The position numbers and the translations under genes are program-made. DNA of 64,000 nucleotides from Leeuwenhoekiella palythoae (GTDB lineage Bacteria > Bacteroidota > Bacteroidia > Flavobacteriales > Flavobacteriaceae): the NCBI RefSeq assembly GCF_900130045.1, contig NZ_FQXT01000004.1, positions 248,001 to 312,000 of the forward strand, read 5' to 3'. Below are positions 1-9,823 of the stretch, in pieces. Under the pieces are notes generated by a model that was given only the letters and a program-made list of their open reading frames with translations, searched no databases and was not told where the DNA came from. Position 1 is the stretch's first letter. Each line of letters begins with the position of its first letter.

Positions 1-2
1 GT

Positions 3-1172
3 TTAGTGTATACGTTCTCCACCATTTGCAGGCATTGCCGTAAATGTAGAGAGTTTAATATTGAATTGTTTATGATATGCTTTTTTAGCAGCTTCCACAT
101 AGGCGTCAATGTGGTCCTCGTGAATTAGATTGATGGTACAGCCACCAAAACCACCGCCCATCATTCGGCAACCTAAAACAGCATCATAATTCTTAGAAAA
201 ATCGGTAAGAAAATCTAATTCTTTACAACTCACTTGATATTTGTGCTGAAGTCCTTCGTGAGAACCATACATTAAAGTTCCGAAGGTTTTTAGATCTTCT
301 GCTTTAAGCGCTTTAGCCGCTAACGCCACACGCTGGTTTTCTTCTAAAACATATTCACATCGCTTATAAACCACGGGATCAAAATCGGCTTTGTGTTTTT
401 GCAACTGTTCTAAAGTTACATCACGCAGGGTTATGATCTCAGGATACCACTTTTGTAGCAATGCGACGCCTGCTTCACATTCTGCTCTGCGTACATTGTA
501 CTCGCTCGTAGACAGACTGTGAGAAACATTGGTGTTCAATAGGAGCAACTTGTAAGGTTCAATGGCAAACGGAAGCAATTGATATTCGAGACTTTGACAA
601 TCCAATTGGATCACGTGGTTCTCTTTGCTCATCACAGAAGCAAATTGATCCATAACACCACATTTGGTGCCAACATAGTTGTGCTCAGCCATTTGTGATA
701 ATTTGATGATTTCCAGATCAGTCAAGCCTAAATCAAAAAGTTCATTAATCCCTTTGGCTAAACCACATTCTAAAGCCGCTGAAGAACTGATGCCGGCCCC
801 CATAGGCAGATTGCTGTACATCATACAATCAAAACCTTTAAGGCTATGCCCCAGTTTTTTAATTTCTTCCACAACACCAACAATATATCGTGTCCATTCG
901 GCGCCGTTAGGATCATAGGTCGCAACGTCAAAACTAAAATGCGAATCATAGTTTAAACTGGTGATGCGTGCCTGAGACGGAGTACCATTCTTTTTTAAAT
1001 AAAACTGAATGGTTTTATCAATTGCGGTAGGCATCACAAAACCATTATTATAGTCAGTATGCTCACCAATAAGGTTGACGCGTCCTGGTGAATTGATAAC
1101 AACCTCGGCTTTAAATGCACCTAGCTGCGCAATATGTTCGGGAGATTGCGAATGTGTAATTTGCTGTTCCAA
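3..1172 (-). CDS. galK: Galactokinase
   Basis: Phosphorylates alpha-D-galactose with ATP to galactose 1-phosphate, the first cytoplasmic step of the Leloir pathway. The 389-residue protein shows all GHMP-kinase galactokinase signatures: GRVNLIGEHTDY at residues 30-41, the ATP loop MGAGISSSAA near 124-133, the catalytic-base context GVMDQF with Asp175, and the C-terminal GGGFGGC motif near 340. Length matches the family (380-390). It is divergent from a sugar symporter, which suggests uptake and phosphorylation of galactose are linked. The stop codon is the third base pair of the window, so the operon may continue to the left. Confidence 0.96.
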   Translation of the reverse strand: MEQQITHSQSPEHIAQLGAFKAEVVINSPGRVNLIGEHTDYNNGFVMPTAIDKTIQFYLKKNGTPSQARITSLNYDSHFSFDVATYDPNGAEWTRYIVGVVEEIKKLGHSLKGFDCMMYSNLPMGAGISSSAALECGLAKGINELFDLGLTDLEIIKLSQMAEHNYVGTKCGVMDQFASVMSKENHVIQLDCQSLEYQLLPFAIEPYKLLLLNTNVSHSLSTSEYNVRRAECEAGVALLQKWYPEIITLRDVTLEQLQKHKADFDPVVYKRCEYVLEENQRVALAAKALKAEDLKTFGTLMYGSHEGLQHKYQVSCKELDFLTDFSKNYDAVLGCRMMGGGFGGCTINLIHEDHIDAYVEAAKKAYHKQFNIKLSTFTAMPANGGERIH

Positions 1173-1212
1173 AATACCGTTGAGGATTTAGATTAGTTGT
1201 GTAAATGAATGT

Positions 1213-1220
1213 CAAAGATA
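1213..1220 (-). promoter_or_regulatory. Putative -7 promoter box of galK
   Basis: The minus strand reads TATCTTTG, a perfect match to the Bacteroidota -7 consensus TAnnTTTG, 40 bases before the galK start. No TTG was seen at the expected -33 distance, so it is supported by one element only. Confidence 0.5.
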
Positions 1221-1582
1221 CATATATAATATTAAATGTAATTTGTACGTTTAAAAATTTTTAAACTATTTTTGTGAAATTCAATAAGATACTGATGGTG
1301 TGAACGATGCGCTCAGGTGCTTTTTGAGCAATACCATTTTGAACTTTAAAAAAGTAAGGTGAATAGGGCAATTAGTTTTTGGAAGACTTTGATTAATCGC
1401 GCTTCTAAAAAACACAACAAAATCTTGTGGTGAATAAAAATTGACGCATTTTTGTAGGGTTTTGACATTTTTTGAGCCCTATTTTTAATAAATACCAAAT
1501 CGTTTAGTTTACATTTGGAGGCAGAAAAAATGAGCATTCATAACACCTAACTACAACGGTGTAGTTTGATAAACTTAAATTT
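1221..1582 (+). promoter_or_regulatory. Divergent intergenic region with two candidate promoters for the symporter
   Basis: No credible gene is present here. Two plus-strand -7 boxes are visible: TATTTTTG at 1267-1274 with TTG at 1243-1245 (21-base spacer), and TACATTTG at 1510-1517, about 66 bases before the symporter start. Use of the distal box would give a leader of about 300 bases. A six-codon ORF starting at 1530 ends before the symporter. Which box is used cannot be decided from sequence. Confidence 0.45.
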
Positions 1583-3166
1583 ATGGCATTAATTTCCTTT
1601 TTAGCATTTACCATTTTAGTAGCGGTCATTTCTTGGCTGGCTGTTCGAAAATCTGATGAATCTACCTCTGACGGTTACTTTTTAGGTGGACGTAGTTTAA
1701 CCGCCGGAGTGATCGCAGGTTCTTTACTTCTAACCAACTTATCTACTGAGCAGATCGTAGGTCTAAACGGAAGCGCTTATAAAGACGGTTTATCTGTAAT
1801 GGCCTGGGAAACGCTGGCAGCACTCTCTATCGTTGTAACGGCGATCTTTTTATTGCCGCGCTATTTAAAAGGAGGGATCACCACAGTACCGCAATTTTTA
1901 GCGGAACGTTTTGATACCACGACTAAGACCATCACTTCAGGCTTGTTTTTAACCGGTTATGTAGTGGTTTTACTTCCCGTGATCTTATACTCTGGTTCTG
2001 TAGCCATCAGCGGTATGTTTGACGTACCTACCTTACTGGGCGTTTCAGATACTACGGCACTTGTAATTTGTATTTGGGGAATCGGGATCATCGGTTCTAT
2101 TTATGCGGTTTTTGGCGGACTCAAAGCGGTTGCGGTTTCTGATAGTATCAATGCAGTAGGATTGATCATCGGCGGGGTAATGATTCCTGTTTTTGGTCTG
2201 ATGGCTATTGGTGACGGAAGCGTTCTAGAAGGGTTAAGCACTTTAGTAGATGCAAATCCAGAGCGTTTTGATTCTACCGGTGAACCGGGACAGGAGGTGC
2301 CTTTTGCTACGATTTTTACCGGGATGATGCTTGTACAGTTATTTTACTGGGGAACCAACCAGCAAATTATACAAAGAGGATTAGGCGCAAAAAGTTTAGC
2401 TGAAGGTCAAAAGGGACTTTTACTTGCAGCGTTCTTAAAGATCTTAGGTCCGATTATTTTGGTATTACCTGGGATGATCGCCTATTATTACTTTGAAGGT
2501 GAATTAGCAAGTAGTGATCTTGCGTATCCTGAACTAGTGCGTGCAGTGCTTCCAAAGCCGTTAATGGGCTTTTTTGCTGCGGTATTGTTTGGAGCTATTT
2601 TGAGTTCGTTTAATAGTGTGTTGAACAGTTCTGTAACCTTATTCGGTATTGATATTTATAAGCAGCATATTAACAAAGAAGCTTCAGAAAGTGTGGTAGT
2701 TAAATACGGAAAGATCTTTGGAGTATGTCTTGCGCTGGCTGCGATGTTTATTGCACCTTTGATCGCAAACGCCGGAAGTTTATTCAGCTATTTACAAGAA
2801 ATCAACGGTATTTACAGTATTCCAATTTTTACCATCATCGTAGTGGGTTATTTCACAAAACGTGTTCCGGCTATTGCGGCAAAAATTGGGATCGTTTCAG
2901 GTTCTATTCTGTATATCATTAGTCAGTTTGTGATGAAGCCTTACTTTGGCGAAGAGAATTATCCGCACTATCTGCACGTGATGGCAATCCTGTTTGTGAC
3001 CAATATTATTATTATGTTGCTTATAGGAAAAGTAGTTCCTAGAAAAGAACCATTTGTACTCGAGTACACTAAAAAGGTTTCTATAGAGCCTTATAAATAT
3101 GTGAATCAGGTGGGTATTGTGATCTGTCTGATCGTAGTTGGTATTTATATCTATTTTGCCAAATAG
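1583..3166 (+). CDS. Sodium/sugar symporter, SSS (SLC5) family, vSGLT-like
   Basis: Inner-membrane transporter of 527 residues with about 14 hydrophobic segments. It follows the Vibrio sodium/galactose transporter vSGLT along its length. Shared stretches include the N-terminal DGYFLGGRSL region, the SAEQ-like LSTEQIVGLNGS segment near residues 53-64, and a FYWGTNQQIIQRGLGAKS region near 255-272. Divergent galK makes galactose a reasonable substrate, but other sugars or inositol are possible in this family. A strong terminator follows the stop, so it appears to be a single-gene transcript. The ATG at 1583 begins directly before the first membrane helix. Confidence 0.88.
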   Translation: MALISFLAFTILVAVISWLAVRKSDESTSDGYFLGGRSLTAGVIAGSLLLTNLSTEQIVGLNGSAYKDGLSVMAWETLAALSIVVTAIFLLPRYLKGGITTVPQFLAERFDTTTKTITSGLFLTGYVVVLLPVILYSGSVAISGMFDVPTLLGVSDTTALVICIWGIGIIGSIYAVFGGLKAVAVSDSINAVGLIIGGVMIPVFGLMAIGDGSVLEGLSTLVDANPERFDSTGEPGQEVPFATIFTGMMLVQLFYWGTNQQIIQRGLGAKSLAEGQKGLLLAAFLKILGPIILVLPGMIAYYYFEGELASSDLAYPELVRAVLPKPLMGFFAAVLFGAILSSFNSVLNSSVTLFGIDIYKQHINKEASESVVVKYGKIFGVCLALAAMFIAPLIANAGSLFSYLQEINGIYSIPIFTIIVVGYFTKRVPAIAAKIGIVSGSILYIISQFVMKPYFGEENYPHYLHVMAILFVTNIIIMLLIGKVVPRKEPFVLEYTKKVSIEPYKYVNQVGIVICLIVVGIYIYFAK

Positions 3167-3186
3167 GATACGGAAATCAATAGTTT

Positions 3187-3216
3187 AAAGCCCGTTGCAA
3201 AACGGGCTTTTTTTTT
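3187..3216 (+). terminator. Intrinsic terminator after the symporter gene
   Basis: A perfect 10-bp stem AAAGCCCGTT / AACGGGCTTT with a 4-base loop is followed by an uninterrupted T run. Confidence 0.9.
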
Positions 3217-3276
3217 GGTTTAGCCGAAAGTTTAAAGCATCAAAACCTATCTAATATAGTGCTAAAGTAAGTGCGT

Positions 3277-3312
3277 AAAAAAAGCCTTGAGGTTCAATAC
3301 ATCAAGGCTTTT
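3277..3312 (-). terminator. Terminator of the acyl-CoA dehydrogenase gene
   Basis: An 11-bp inverted repeat (AAAAGCCTTGA / TCAAGGCTTTT, loop 11) lies just past the stop of the minus-strand gene. Read on that strand it ends in a run of seven T. Confidence 0.8.
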
Positions 3313-3334
3313 GTATTAAAGAAGTTTGTTTGTG

Positions 3335-4474
3335 CTAGCTCAGTAAACCTCTAGAGATTACGATCTTTTGAATTTCAGAAGTACCTTCATAGATCTGAGT
3401 GATCTTGGCGTCACGCATCAAGCGTTCAACATGATATTCTTTGACAAAACCATTTCCTCCGTGTACTTGTACCGCTTCAACAGTAACATCCATGGCAACT
3501 TTAGAAGCATAGAGCTTAGCCATTGCACTCGAAATATCATAATTGTTTCCTTGATCTTTATCCCAGGCTGCTTTCATTACTAAATGACGCGCAGCTTCGA
3601 TCTCAACATTCATATCGGCAAGCTTAAAGGCGATGGCTTGATGGTTGCAAATTTCGGTGCCAAAAGCTTTGCGCACTTTTGAGTAATCGCGAGCCAACTC
3701 ATAGGCTCCGGCAGCAATACCTAGCGCTTGCGCTGCTATACCTATGCGACCACCGCTTAAGGTTTTCATAGCGAACTTAAACCCAAAGCCGTCCTCACCA
3801 ATGCGATTTTCTTTGGGGACTTTTACGTCGTTAAAAATCAGGGAATGCGTGTCACTTCCGCGAATTCCTAGTTTTTGCTCTTTAGGGCCTACTTCAAAAC
3901 CTTCCCAGCCTTTTTCAACAATAAAAGCATTGATGCCGCGATGTTTCTTTTCTTTATCGGTCTGAGCGATGACTAAGTAATAATCTGCAGAACCGCCGTT
4001 AGTGATCCAGTTCTTAGTTCCGTTTAAAATGTAGTGATCGCCTTTGTCGATCGCGGTGGTTTTTTGAGAAGTAGCATCACTTCCTGCTTCTGGTTCGCTT
4101 AAACAGAATGCGCCTAATTTTTCACCGGTCGTTAATTTAGAAAGGTACTTTTCTTTTTGAGCCTGACTGCCATAATTAGCCAGACCATAATTAACCAAAC
4201 TATTATTAACTGAAACAATCACCGAGGCCGAAGCGTCTATCTTAGATAATTCTTCCATGACCAGAACATAAGAGATGGTATCCATACCGCCACCGCCAAA
4301 CTCGGTTGGTGCCATCATTCCTAAGAATCCCATTTCACCCATTTTCTTGATCAATTCTTTAGGGAAATGCTGCTGCTCATCGCGCTCAATCACTCCGGGT
4401 AGTAATTCATTTTGAGCAAATTCGCGAGCTGCGTCCCGAATCATTAAATGCTCTTCACTTAAACTAAAGTCCAT
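3335..4474 (-). CDS. Acyl-CoA dehydrogenase (short-chain/butyryl type)
   Basis: FAD enzyme that introduces the alpha-beta double bond into acyl-CoA, passing electrons to ETF. The 379-residue protein has the three-domain family layout: helical N-domain, central beta-domain with the signatures CLSEPEAGSDA and WITNGGSADY, and C-terminal helical domain with RVGIAAQALG-like text. The catalytic base is Glu363 in the YEGTSEIQ motif, the position used by short- and medium-chain members. The gene stands alone, with its own terminator. Exact acyl chain preference cannot be read from sequence; butyryl-CoA or branched-chain substrates are most likely. Confidence 0.93.
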   Translation of the reverse strand: MDFSLSEEHLMIRDAAREFAQNELLPGVIERDEQQHFPKELIKKMGEMGFLGMMAPTEFGGGGMDTISYVLVMEELSKIDASASVIVSVNNSLVNYGLANYGSQAQKEKYLSKLTTGEKLGAFCLSEPEAGSDATSQKTTAIDKGDHYILNGTKNWITNGGSADYYLVIAQTDKEKKHRGINAFIVEKGWEGFEVGPKEQKLGIRGSDTHSLIFNDVKVPKENRIGEDGFGFKFAMKTLSGGRIGIAAQALGIAAGAYELARDYSKVRKAFGTEICNHQAIAFKLADMNVEIEAARHLVMKAAWDKDQGNNYDISSAMAKLYASKVAMDVTVEAVQVHGGNGFVKEYHVERLMRDAKITQIYEGTSEIQKIVISRGLLS

Positions 4475-4703
4475 ATTAACTTGTGCTTTTAGATTGTACT
4501 ATATCGTTTTCTTAAATTGTGTTCAGTTTAAAATATAAAGGTGTTATTTGGGTATAAATTAATCAATTTATTATGCTTGCATAACACTTTGTAAATTAAA
4601 CCAATTTATTTATAGAAAATTCAAAAACTAATGATAAATATGCCGTAATTTAAATATTCTTTATAATTATAGCTAGTTTTTAAGAAAAAGCATAATTCAT
4701 TTT

Positions 4704-5774
4704 ATGAATTCAACCACTTATTTAATGCTCGGTGTGATGAGCGGAACCTCTTTAGACGGAGTTGATCTTGCTTATGTGCGCTTTACGAAAACCAAGCATT
4801 GGCAGTACGAACTGCTTTCTTGCGAGACTATACCTTACGAAACAGAGTGGGTTATACGCTTACAAAATGCCGTAGACCTGCCTCAGTCAGCCTTGGTAAG
4901 TTTAGATCAAGAATACACGGCTTATTTGGCAACCCTAATACAAGATTTTCGGGCTAGAAATCCGTTAAGCCATATAGACGCAATCGCCTCTCACGGTCAT
5001 ACCATTTTACATCAACCAGCTCAGGGAACTACTTATCAAATTGGCAATCGCCCAGAACTGGCAAGGCTTTGCAATAATCTGGTAGTTTGTGATTTTAGAG
5101 TTGAGGATGTGGCTTTAGGTGGGCAAGGAGCACCATTAGTGCCTATAGGAGATCAACTCTTGTTTCACAAGTATGATGCGTGTTTAAATATTGGCGGTTT
5201 TGCAAATTTGTCATTTCAGAAGGGAGAAGCGCGTATAGCTTTTGATACGTGTCCGGCTAATATCGTGCTTAATCAGCTTACTCGTAAACTTGGGCTGCCT
5301 TTTGATAAGGACGGTCTGATTGCTAAAAGTGGAAAGATTGACACAGCTGTTTTAGACCAACTGAATGCGTTACCGTTTTATTCGCAAACCGGCCCAAAAT
5401 CCTTGGGTCTTGAATGGGTTAAGGCTGAAATTTTTCCTATACTGAATGCGAGCGATGTTGCGGTAGAAGATCTTATTGCAACCTTTACGCAACATATTGC
5501 GGTTCAGCTTGCAAAAACGTTCGTCCAACTGCCAGCGACAAAAAACGGAATATTAGTAACCGGCGGTGGTGCGTTTAACAAACACCTTATAGCTATCACC
5601 CAAAATCTAGTGCAGCATAAGCTGATCGTGCCTGAAGCGAGCCTCATCGAATTCAAAGAAGCATTGATTTTTGCTTTTATGGGTGTTTTGCGTTTGCGCA
5701 ACACAAACAATGTACTCAAGTGTGTTACAGGAGCTTCAAAAGATCATTGCGCAGGTTTACTGTATTCACCTTAA
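4704..5774 (+). CDS. anmK: Anhydro-N-acetylmuramic acid kinase
   Basis: Converts 1,6-anhydro-MurNAc to MurNAc 6-phosphate with ATP during recycling of the organism's own peptidoglycan. The N-terminal signature GVMSGTSLDGVD (residues 10-21) is diagnostic. The GGFANLSF segment and a GGGAFN motif near the C-terminus complete the ASKHA-type fold. At 356 residues it is close to the usual 360-370. It is divergent from the acyl-CoA dehydrogenase and 66 bases before a dehydrogenase that has its own -7 box. The 229-base region upstream is very AT-rich, and no consensus -7 box was found in it. Confidence 0.95.
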   Translation: MNSTTYLMLGVMSGTSLDGVDLAYVRFTKTKHWQYELLSCETIPYETEWVIRLQNAVDLPQSALVSLDQEYTAYLATLIQDFRARNPLSHIDAIASHGHTILHQPAQGTTYQIGNRPELARLCNNLVVCDFRVEDVALGGQGAPLVPIGDQLLFHKYDACLNIGGFANLSFQKGEARIAFDTCPANIVLNQLTRKLGLPFDKDGLIAKSGKIDTAVLDQLNALPFYSQTGPKSLGLEWVKAEIFPILNASDVAVEDLIATFTQHIAVQLAKTFVQLPATKNGILVTGGGAFNKHLIAITQNLVQHKLIVPEASLIEFKEALIFAFMGVLRLRNTNNVLKCVTGASKDHCAGLLYSP

Positions 5775-5812
5775 ATTAATATGAAAACGATAGGGAAAAC
5801 CACCTAAGTCGT

Positions 5813-5820
5813 TATATTTG
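5813..5820 (+). promoter_or_regulatory. Putative -7 box of the Glu/Leu/Phe/Val dehydrogenase gene
   Basis: TATATTTG, a perfect TAnnTTTG match, lies 20 bases before the start codon. No clear TTG was seen at -33. Confidence 0.6.
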
Positions 5821-5840
5821 TCAACCCTCTAGATTAATTA

Positions 5841-7067
5841 ATGAAAGATTTACTAAAACGTTACGAGAATAAAGAGCCGGAAATTGTTTTTCACTGGAAC
5901 GATCCCGAAACCGAAGCCGAAGGCTGGACGGTGATCAATTCGCTTAGAGGCGGAGCTGCCGGTGGCGGAACAAGAATGCGTGTAGGGCTTGATCGAAACG
6001 AAGTGTTATCACTTGCCAAAACCATGGAGGTGAAGTTTACCGTGTCTGGCCCGGCGATTGGCGGAGCTAAAAGCGGAATCAACTTTGACCCTTCAGATCC
6101 TCGAAAAAAAGGAGTGCTAGAGCGCTGGTATGCAGCCGTCTCGCCTTTGCTTAAAAGTTACTACGGGACCGGAGGAGACCTTAATGTAGATGAAATTCAC
6201 GAAGTGATTCCGATTACCGAAGAAAGCGGTGTGTGGCATCCACAAGAAGGTGTTTTTAACGGGCACTTTAAACCTACCGAAGCAGATAAGATCAATCGCA
6301 TTGGGCAATTGCGTCAAGGAGTGATCAAAGTGCTTGAGAATTCGGTATACTCTCCTGATGTTTCCAGAAAATATACGGTTGCAGATATGATCACCGGTTA
6401 TGGTGTAGCCGAAGCCGCACGCCATTTCTATGAGATTTACGGCGGAAATTTAGAAGGAAAACGTGCCGTTATACAAGGTTTTGGTAATGTGGGTTCTGCG
6501 GCAGCGTATTATTTGGCGCAACAAGGAGCCAAGATCGTTGGGATCATTGATGCAGCAGGCGGACTCATAAATGAAGAAGGTTTTTCTTTTGAAGAAATAA
6601 AAGATTTGTTCCTGAATAAAAAGGGCAATACATTGGTAGCCGAAAATCTTATTCCTTTTGAAGAGGTGAATAAGCGCATTTGGGAGATCAAAACCGAAAT
6701 TTTTGCGCCTTGTGCAGCATCAAGATTGGTTACTAAAGCCCAAATAGATACGATGATTGATGCCGGGTTAGAGGTGATCTCTTGTGGTGCAAATGTACCT
6801 TTTGCAGATAAAGAGATTTTTTTTGGGCCTATTATGGAATATACCGATGCTAAAGTTTCAGTGATTCCTGATTTTATATCCAATTGTGGGATGGCTCGTG
6901 TTTTTGCCTATTTTATGGAGCGTCGCGTACAAATGACAGATGAAGCGATCTTTAACGATACTTCATTGACCATTAAAAACGCAATTCAGAATACATTTAA
7001 TCACAACAGCAGTAAACAAAATTTGAGTGAAACTGCTTTTGAGCTAGCATTGCAGCAGCTCGTTTAA
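5841..7067 (+). CDS. Glu/Leu/Phe/Val dehydrogenase
   Basis: NAD(P)-dependent oxidative deaminase of an amino acid to its 2-oxo acid and ammonium. Catalytic-domain signatures are GGAAGGGTRMR (37-47), the active-site Lys77 in GPAIGGAKSG, and the Asp-containing TGGDLNVDE stretch near 110-118. A Rossmann GFGNVGS motif near residue 215 binds the cofactor. The 408-residue length lies between leucine dehydrogenases (about 365) and hexameric glutamate dehydrogenases (about 450), so the substrate cannot be assigned firmly. It precedes nhaB by 37 bases and may be cotranscribed with it. Confidence 0.9.
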   Translation: MKDLLKRYENKEPEIVFHWNDPETEAEGWTVINSLRGGAAGGGTRMRVGLDRNEVLSLAKTMEVKFTVSGPAIGGAKSGINFDPSDPRKKGVLERWYAAVSPLLKSYYGTGGDLNVDEIHEVIPITEESGVWHPQEGVFNGHFKPTEADKINRIGQLRQGVIKVLENSVYSPDVSRKYTVADMITGYGVAEAARHFYEIYGGNLEGKRAVIQGFGNVGSAAAYYLAQQGAKIVGIIDAAGGLINEEGFSFEEIKDLFLNKKGNTLVAENLIPFEEVNKRIWEIKTEIFAPCAASRLVTKAQIDTMIDAGLEVISCGANVPFADKEIFFGPIMEYTDAKVSVIPDFISNCGMARVFAYFMERRVQMTDEAIFNDTSLTIKNAIQNTFNHNSSKQNLSETAFELALQQLV

Positions 7068-7104
7068 TATTAAAATTGAATAATTAACCAACAAACGAAT
7101 ACAA

Positions 7105-8577
7105 ATGTTAAAGTACTTTTTGGGTAGCAGCCCACGCTGGTTTAAGATGGCTATGATCGCTTTCTTAATATTTAATGTCATCTCTTACTATGTTTTAGGA
7201 CCTATGGTAACCGCTTGGCTTTTTATTGGGGAATTTATTTTTACCCTGGCGATGGCTCTTAAATGCTATCCGTTACAATCAGGAGGTATCTTAGCCTTAG
7301 AAGCATTGATCTTAGGGCTTACGAGTCCGGAGGCTGCTTATGAAGAAGTTGACCAAAACCTAGAAGTAGTGTTACTGCTTGTGTTTATGGTGGCCGGTAT
7401 CTACTTTATGAAACCTATGTTGATGTATATCTTCTCTAAGGTGTTCACTAAAATAAAATCTAAAGTAGTGCTCTCTATGCTGTTTGTTTTTCTGGCAGCA
7501 GTGCTTTCTGCTTTCTTAGATGCGTTAACAGTAACCGCTGTATTGATCAGTGTGGCAGTAGGATTCTATGGAGTTTATCATAAAATTCACTCTATGGAAA
7601 GTGCCGATTATGATGCAGATAAAGTTCCGGATAGAGAAGCTTTAAGTGGTGAAACGCTTGAGCAGTTTAGAGGTTTTCTTCGTAGTTTGATTATGCACGG
7701 TGTTGTAGGTACTGCTCTTGGAGGGGTATGTACACTTGTAGGAGAGCCACAAAACTTATTGATTGGTGAAAAAATGGGTTGGGAATTTATTGAGTTCTTT
7801 GAGCGTATGGCGCCAATCACTATTCCGGTTTTAGTATGTGGTTTACTTACCACCTTCTTACTAGAAAAAACAAAGTTATTTGGTTTTGGAGATAAGCTTC
7901 CGGCTGTAGCGCGTACGATCATTGAGAACTACACCGCTGAGGTTGACGAAAAAAGAACTCCAAAAGAATCTTTCGGTCTTTGGATTCAAGGTATTTCTGC
8001 GATCTTATTGATTTTAAGTTTAGCATTGCACTTAGCGCCTGTAGGGTTCATAGGTTTATTCTTGATCGTAGTTCAAACGGCATTTATGGGAATCACTGAC
8101 GAGCACAGTTTAGGTAAGGCTTTTGAAGAAGCGCTTCCGTTTACGGCACTTTTAGTGGTATTCTTTGTGGTGGTTGCGATGATTCACGACCAGCATCTAT
8201 TTACTCCAATTATTGAGTATGTTCTTGAAATGGATCCTGCAAGTCAGCCTTCGATGTTCTACTTAGCTAACGGAATTTTATCAATGATTAGTGATAACGT
8301 ATTTGTGGCTACGGTTTATATCAACGAAGTTCAAGTGGCCTTTGATGCCGGGAATATTACGCGTGAGCAATTTAATCACTTGGCTGTGGCGATCAATACC
8401 GGTACAAACTTGCCTAGTGTTGCAACACCTAACGGTCAGGCTGCATTCTTATTCTTATTAACTTCTTCATTGGCTCCGCTCATCAATCTTTCTTACGGAA
8501 GAATGGTAAAAATGGCGCTTCCGTACACTATTGTTTTAGGAGGTGTGGGCTTACTGGGAGTTTATATGTTCTTGTAA
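7105..8577 (+). CDS. nhaB: Na+/H+ antiporter NhaB
   Basis: Exchanges cytoplasmic sodium for external protons. The 490-residue polytopic protein is recognisable as NhaB from its N-terminus ([10 protein letters not shown]), [15 protein letters not shown] and the [19 protein letters not shown] block. It also has a [13 protein letters not shown] segment near 133-145, a region typical of this family and of related ion transporters. E. coli NhaB is 513 residues, so this copy is close to full length. Its presence fits a marine, sodium-exposed lifestyle, and the ExbB-like gene follows after 77 bases. Confidence 0.93.
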   Translation: MLKYFLGSSPRWFKMAMIAFLIFNVISYYVLGPMVTAWLFIGEFIFTLAMALKCYPLQSGGILALEALILGLTSPEAAYEEVDQNLEVVLLLVFMVAGIYFMKPMLMYIFSKVFTKIKSKVVLSMLFVFLAAVLSAFLDALTVTAVLISVAVGFYGVYHKIHSMESADYDADKVPDREALSGETLEQFRGFLRSLIMHGVVGTALGGVCTLVGEPQNLLIGEKMGWEFIEFFERMAPITIPVLVCGLLTTFLLEKTKLFGFGDKLPAVARTIIENYTAEVDEKRTPKESFGLWIQGISAILLILSLALHLAPVGFIGLFLIVVQTAFMGITDEHSLGKAFEEALPFTALLVVFFVVVAMIHDQHLFTPIIEYVLEMDPASQPSMFYLANGILSMISDNVFVATVYINEVQVAFDAGNITREQFNHLAVAINTGTNLPSVATPNGQAAFLFLLTSSLAPLINLSYGRMVKMALPYTIVLGGVGLLGVYMFL

Positions 8578-8654
8578 AATTTTTAAATCCTGTATTTGAG
8601 CATATAATTTAAAACGCTTTTGCACGTTAACTTCATAACTAATTAAGAAAAACT

Positions 8655-9359
8655 ATGCTTACACTCTTGTTGCAAGAAGGTGCTGAAACTTTGCCATCAC
8701 TTGCTGCCGAAGAAGAACCGGTAGAAAAGACGCTTTCGCTTTTTGATTTATTGATGAGCGGCGGATTGCCGGGACAAATAATTATACTCGTGCTTTTTGT
8801 GCTGCTTTTTGTGGCGATCTATATTTATTTTGAACGTTTGTTTGCCATAAAAGCTGCTTCCGGAATGGATAGCAACTTTATGAATCAAATTAAAGACAAC
8901 GTCGCTAACGGAAAGATCGAAGCTGCAAAAGTGCTTTGCGCACAGCAAAACAGTCCGGTTTCAAGATTAACCGCTAAAGGAATCAGCCGTATTGGAAGTC
9001 CGTTAGAAGATATCAATACAGCCATTGAAAATTCTGGTCGTCTTGAAGTCTATCGTCTGGAGAAAAACGTGAGTGTTTTAGCAACGATTGCCGGTGCTGC
9101 CCCTATGATTGGATTTTTAGGAACGGTGATCGGGATGGTACTTGCTTTTCATCAGCTAGCAACCAGTAGCGGTCAGGCAGAGATGGGTAATCTAGCCGAA
9201 GGTATTTACACGGCGATGACTACAACAGTTGCAGGTTTAATCGTGGGTATCATCGCTTATATTGGCTACAATCACCTTGTGGTGCGTACTGATAAAGTAG
9301 TACACCAGATGGAAGCTACTGCGGTAGATTTCTTAGATATGTTAAACGAACCGGTTTAG
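8655..9359 (+). CDS. MotA/TolQ/ExbB-family proton channel
   Basis: Inner-membrane subunit of the proton-driven energiser that powers TonB-dependent outer-membrane transport. The 234-residue protein has one hydrophobic helix near 35-60. A later helix pair (about 140-165 and 185-210) contains the AAPMIGFLGTVIGMV and YTAMTTTVAGLIVGI signatures of the family. The ExbD gene starts one base after its stop, giving translational proximity. Tol-type and Exb-type cannot be separated by eye, but the downstream TonB-like gene favours an Exb role. Confidence 0.9.
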   Translation: MLTLLLQEGAETLPSLAAEEEPVEKTLSLFDLLMSGGLPGQIIILVLFVLLFVAIYIYFERLFAIKAASGMDSNFMNQIKDNVANGKIEAAKVLCAQQNSPVSRLTAKGISRIGSPLEDINTAIENSGRLEVYRLEKNVSVLATIAGAAPMIGFLGTVIGMVLAFHQLATSSGQAEMGNLAEGIYTAMTTTVAGLIVGIIAYIGYNHLVVRTDKVVHQMEATAVDFLDMLNEPV

Positions 9360-9360
9360 T

Positions 9361-9753
9361 ATGAACCTACGCGGAAGAAATAAAGTGAGTCCGGAGTTTA
9401 GTATGAGCTCCATGACAGATATTGTATTTCTGTTGTTGGTGTTTTTCTTACTAACCTCTCCTGCGATCACTCCAGATGCCCTTGACTTAATTTTGCCAAA
9501 GGCGAAAGGGAAAACGAGTAATCAGCAAAATCTTTCTGTAAGCATTACAAAAGATTTGGATATTTACGTTAATAAAGAGCGGGTTTTGCCTAATAATCTT
9601 GAATCCTTTATCAATAGTGAACTTTCAGGAGTAGAAGATCCTACCATTATTTTACGAGCGGAAGAAGGAGTTCCTATCGAAGAAGCTGTTTCGGTGATGG
9701 ATATCGCAAATCGCAACAAATACAAAATCGTATTGGCCGTTAGGCCAAACTAA
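9361..9753 (+). CDS. ExbD/TolR-family biopolymer transport protein
   Basis: Partner of the preceding channel protein: 130 residues with a short cytoplasmic N-terminus, one membrane helix (about 19-35) and a periplasmic domain. The SSMTDIVFLLLVFFLL helix carries the essential Asp of the ExbD/TolR family, expected to bind the translocated proton. It abuts the ExbB-like gene and ends five bases before a strong terminator hairpin, so the two energiser genes form a unit that can stop before the TonB-like gene. Confidence 0.92.
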   Translation: MNLRGRNKVSPEFSMSSMTDIVFLLLVFFLLTSPAITPDALDLILPKAKGKTSNQQNLSVSITKDLDIYVNKERVLPNNLESFINSELSGVEDPTIILRAEEGVPIEEAVSVMDIANRNKYKIVLAVRPN

Positions 9754-9758
9754 AAATC

Positions 9759-9792
9759 ATCAAACCGAATAGCAGTATTCGGTTTGATTTTT
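9759..9792 (+). terminator. Terminator between exbD and the TonB-like gene
   Basis: A perfect 13-bp stem (9759-9771 with 9776-9788), a 4-base GCAG loop and a T run to 9792. It overlaps a TTG at 9791 that could be mistaken for the start of the next gene, and so argues for the later start at 9824. Confidence 0.88.
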
Positions 9793-9823
9793 GATTCATA
9801 GATGTTCAACCAATATTGCTGTC

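Noticed and set aside
1346-1537. A 63-codon minus-strand ORF between galK and the symporter
   Set aside because: Composition is that of random AT-rich DNA (no family likeness, Lys/Phe/Ile-rich), and it covers the region where the symporter promoter must lie.
6117-6883. Long minus-strand frames opposite the amino-acid dehydrogenase gene
   Set aside because: These are mirror frames of a well-conserved coding sequence and have no recognisable protein features.
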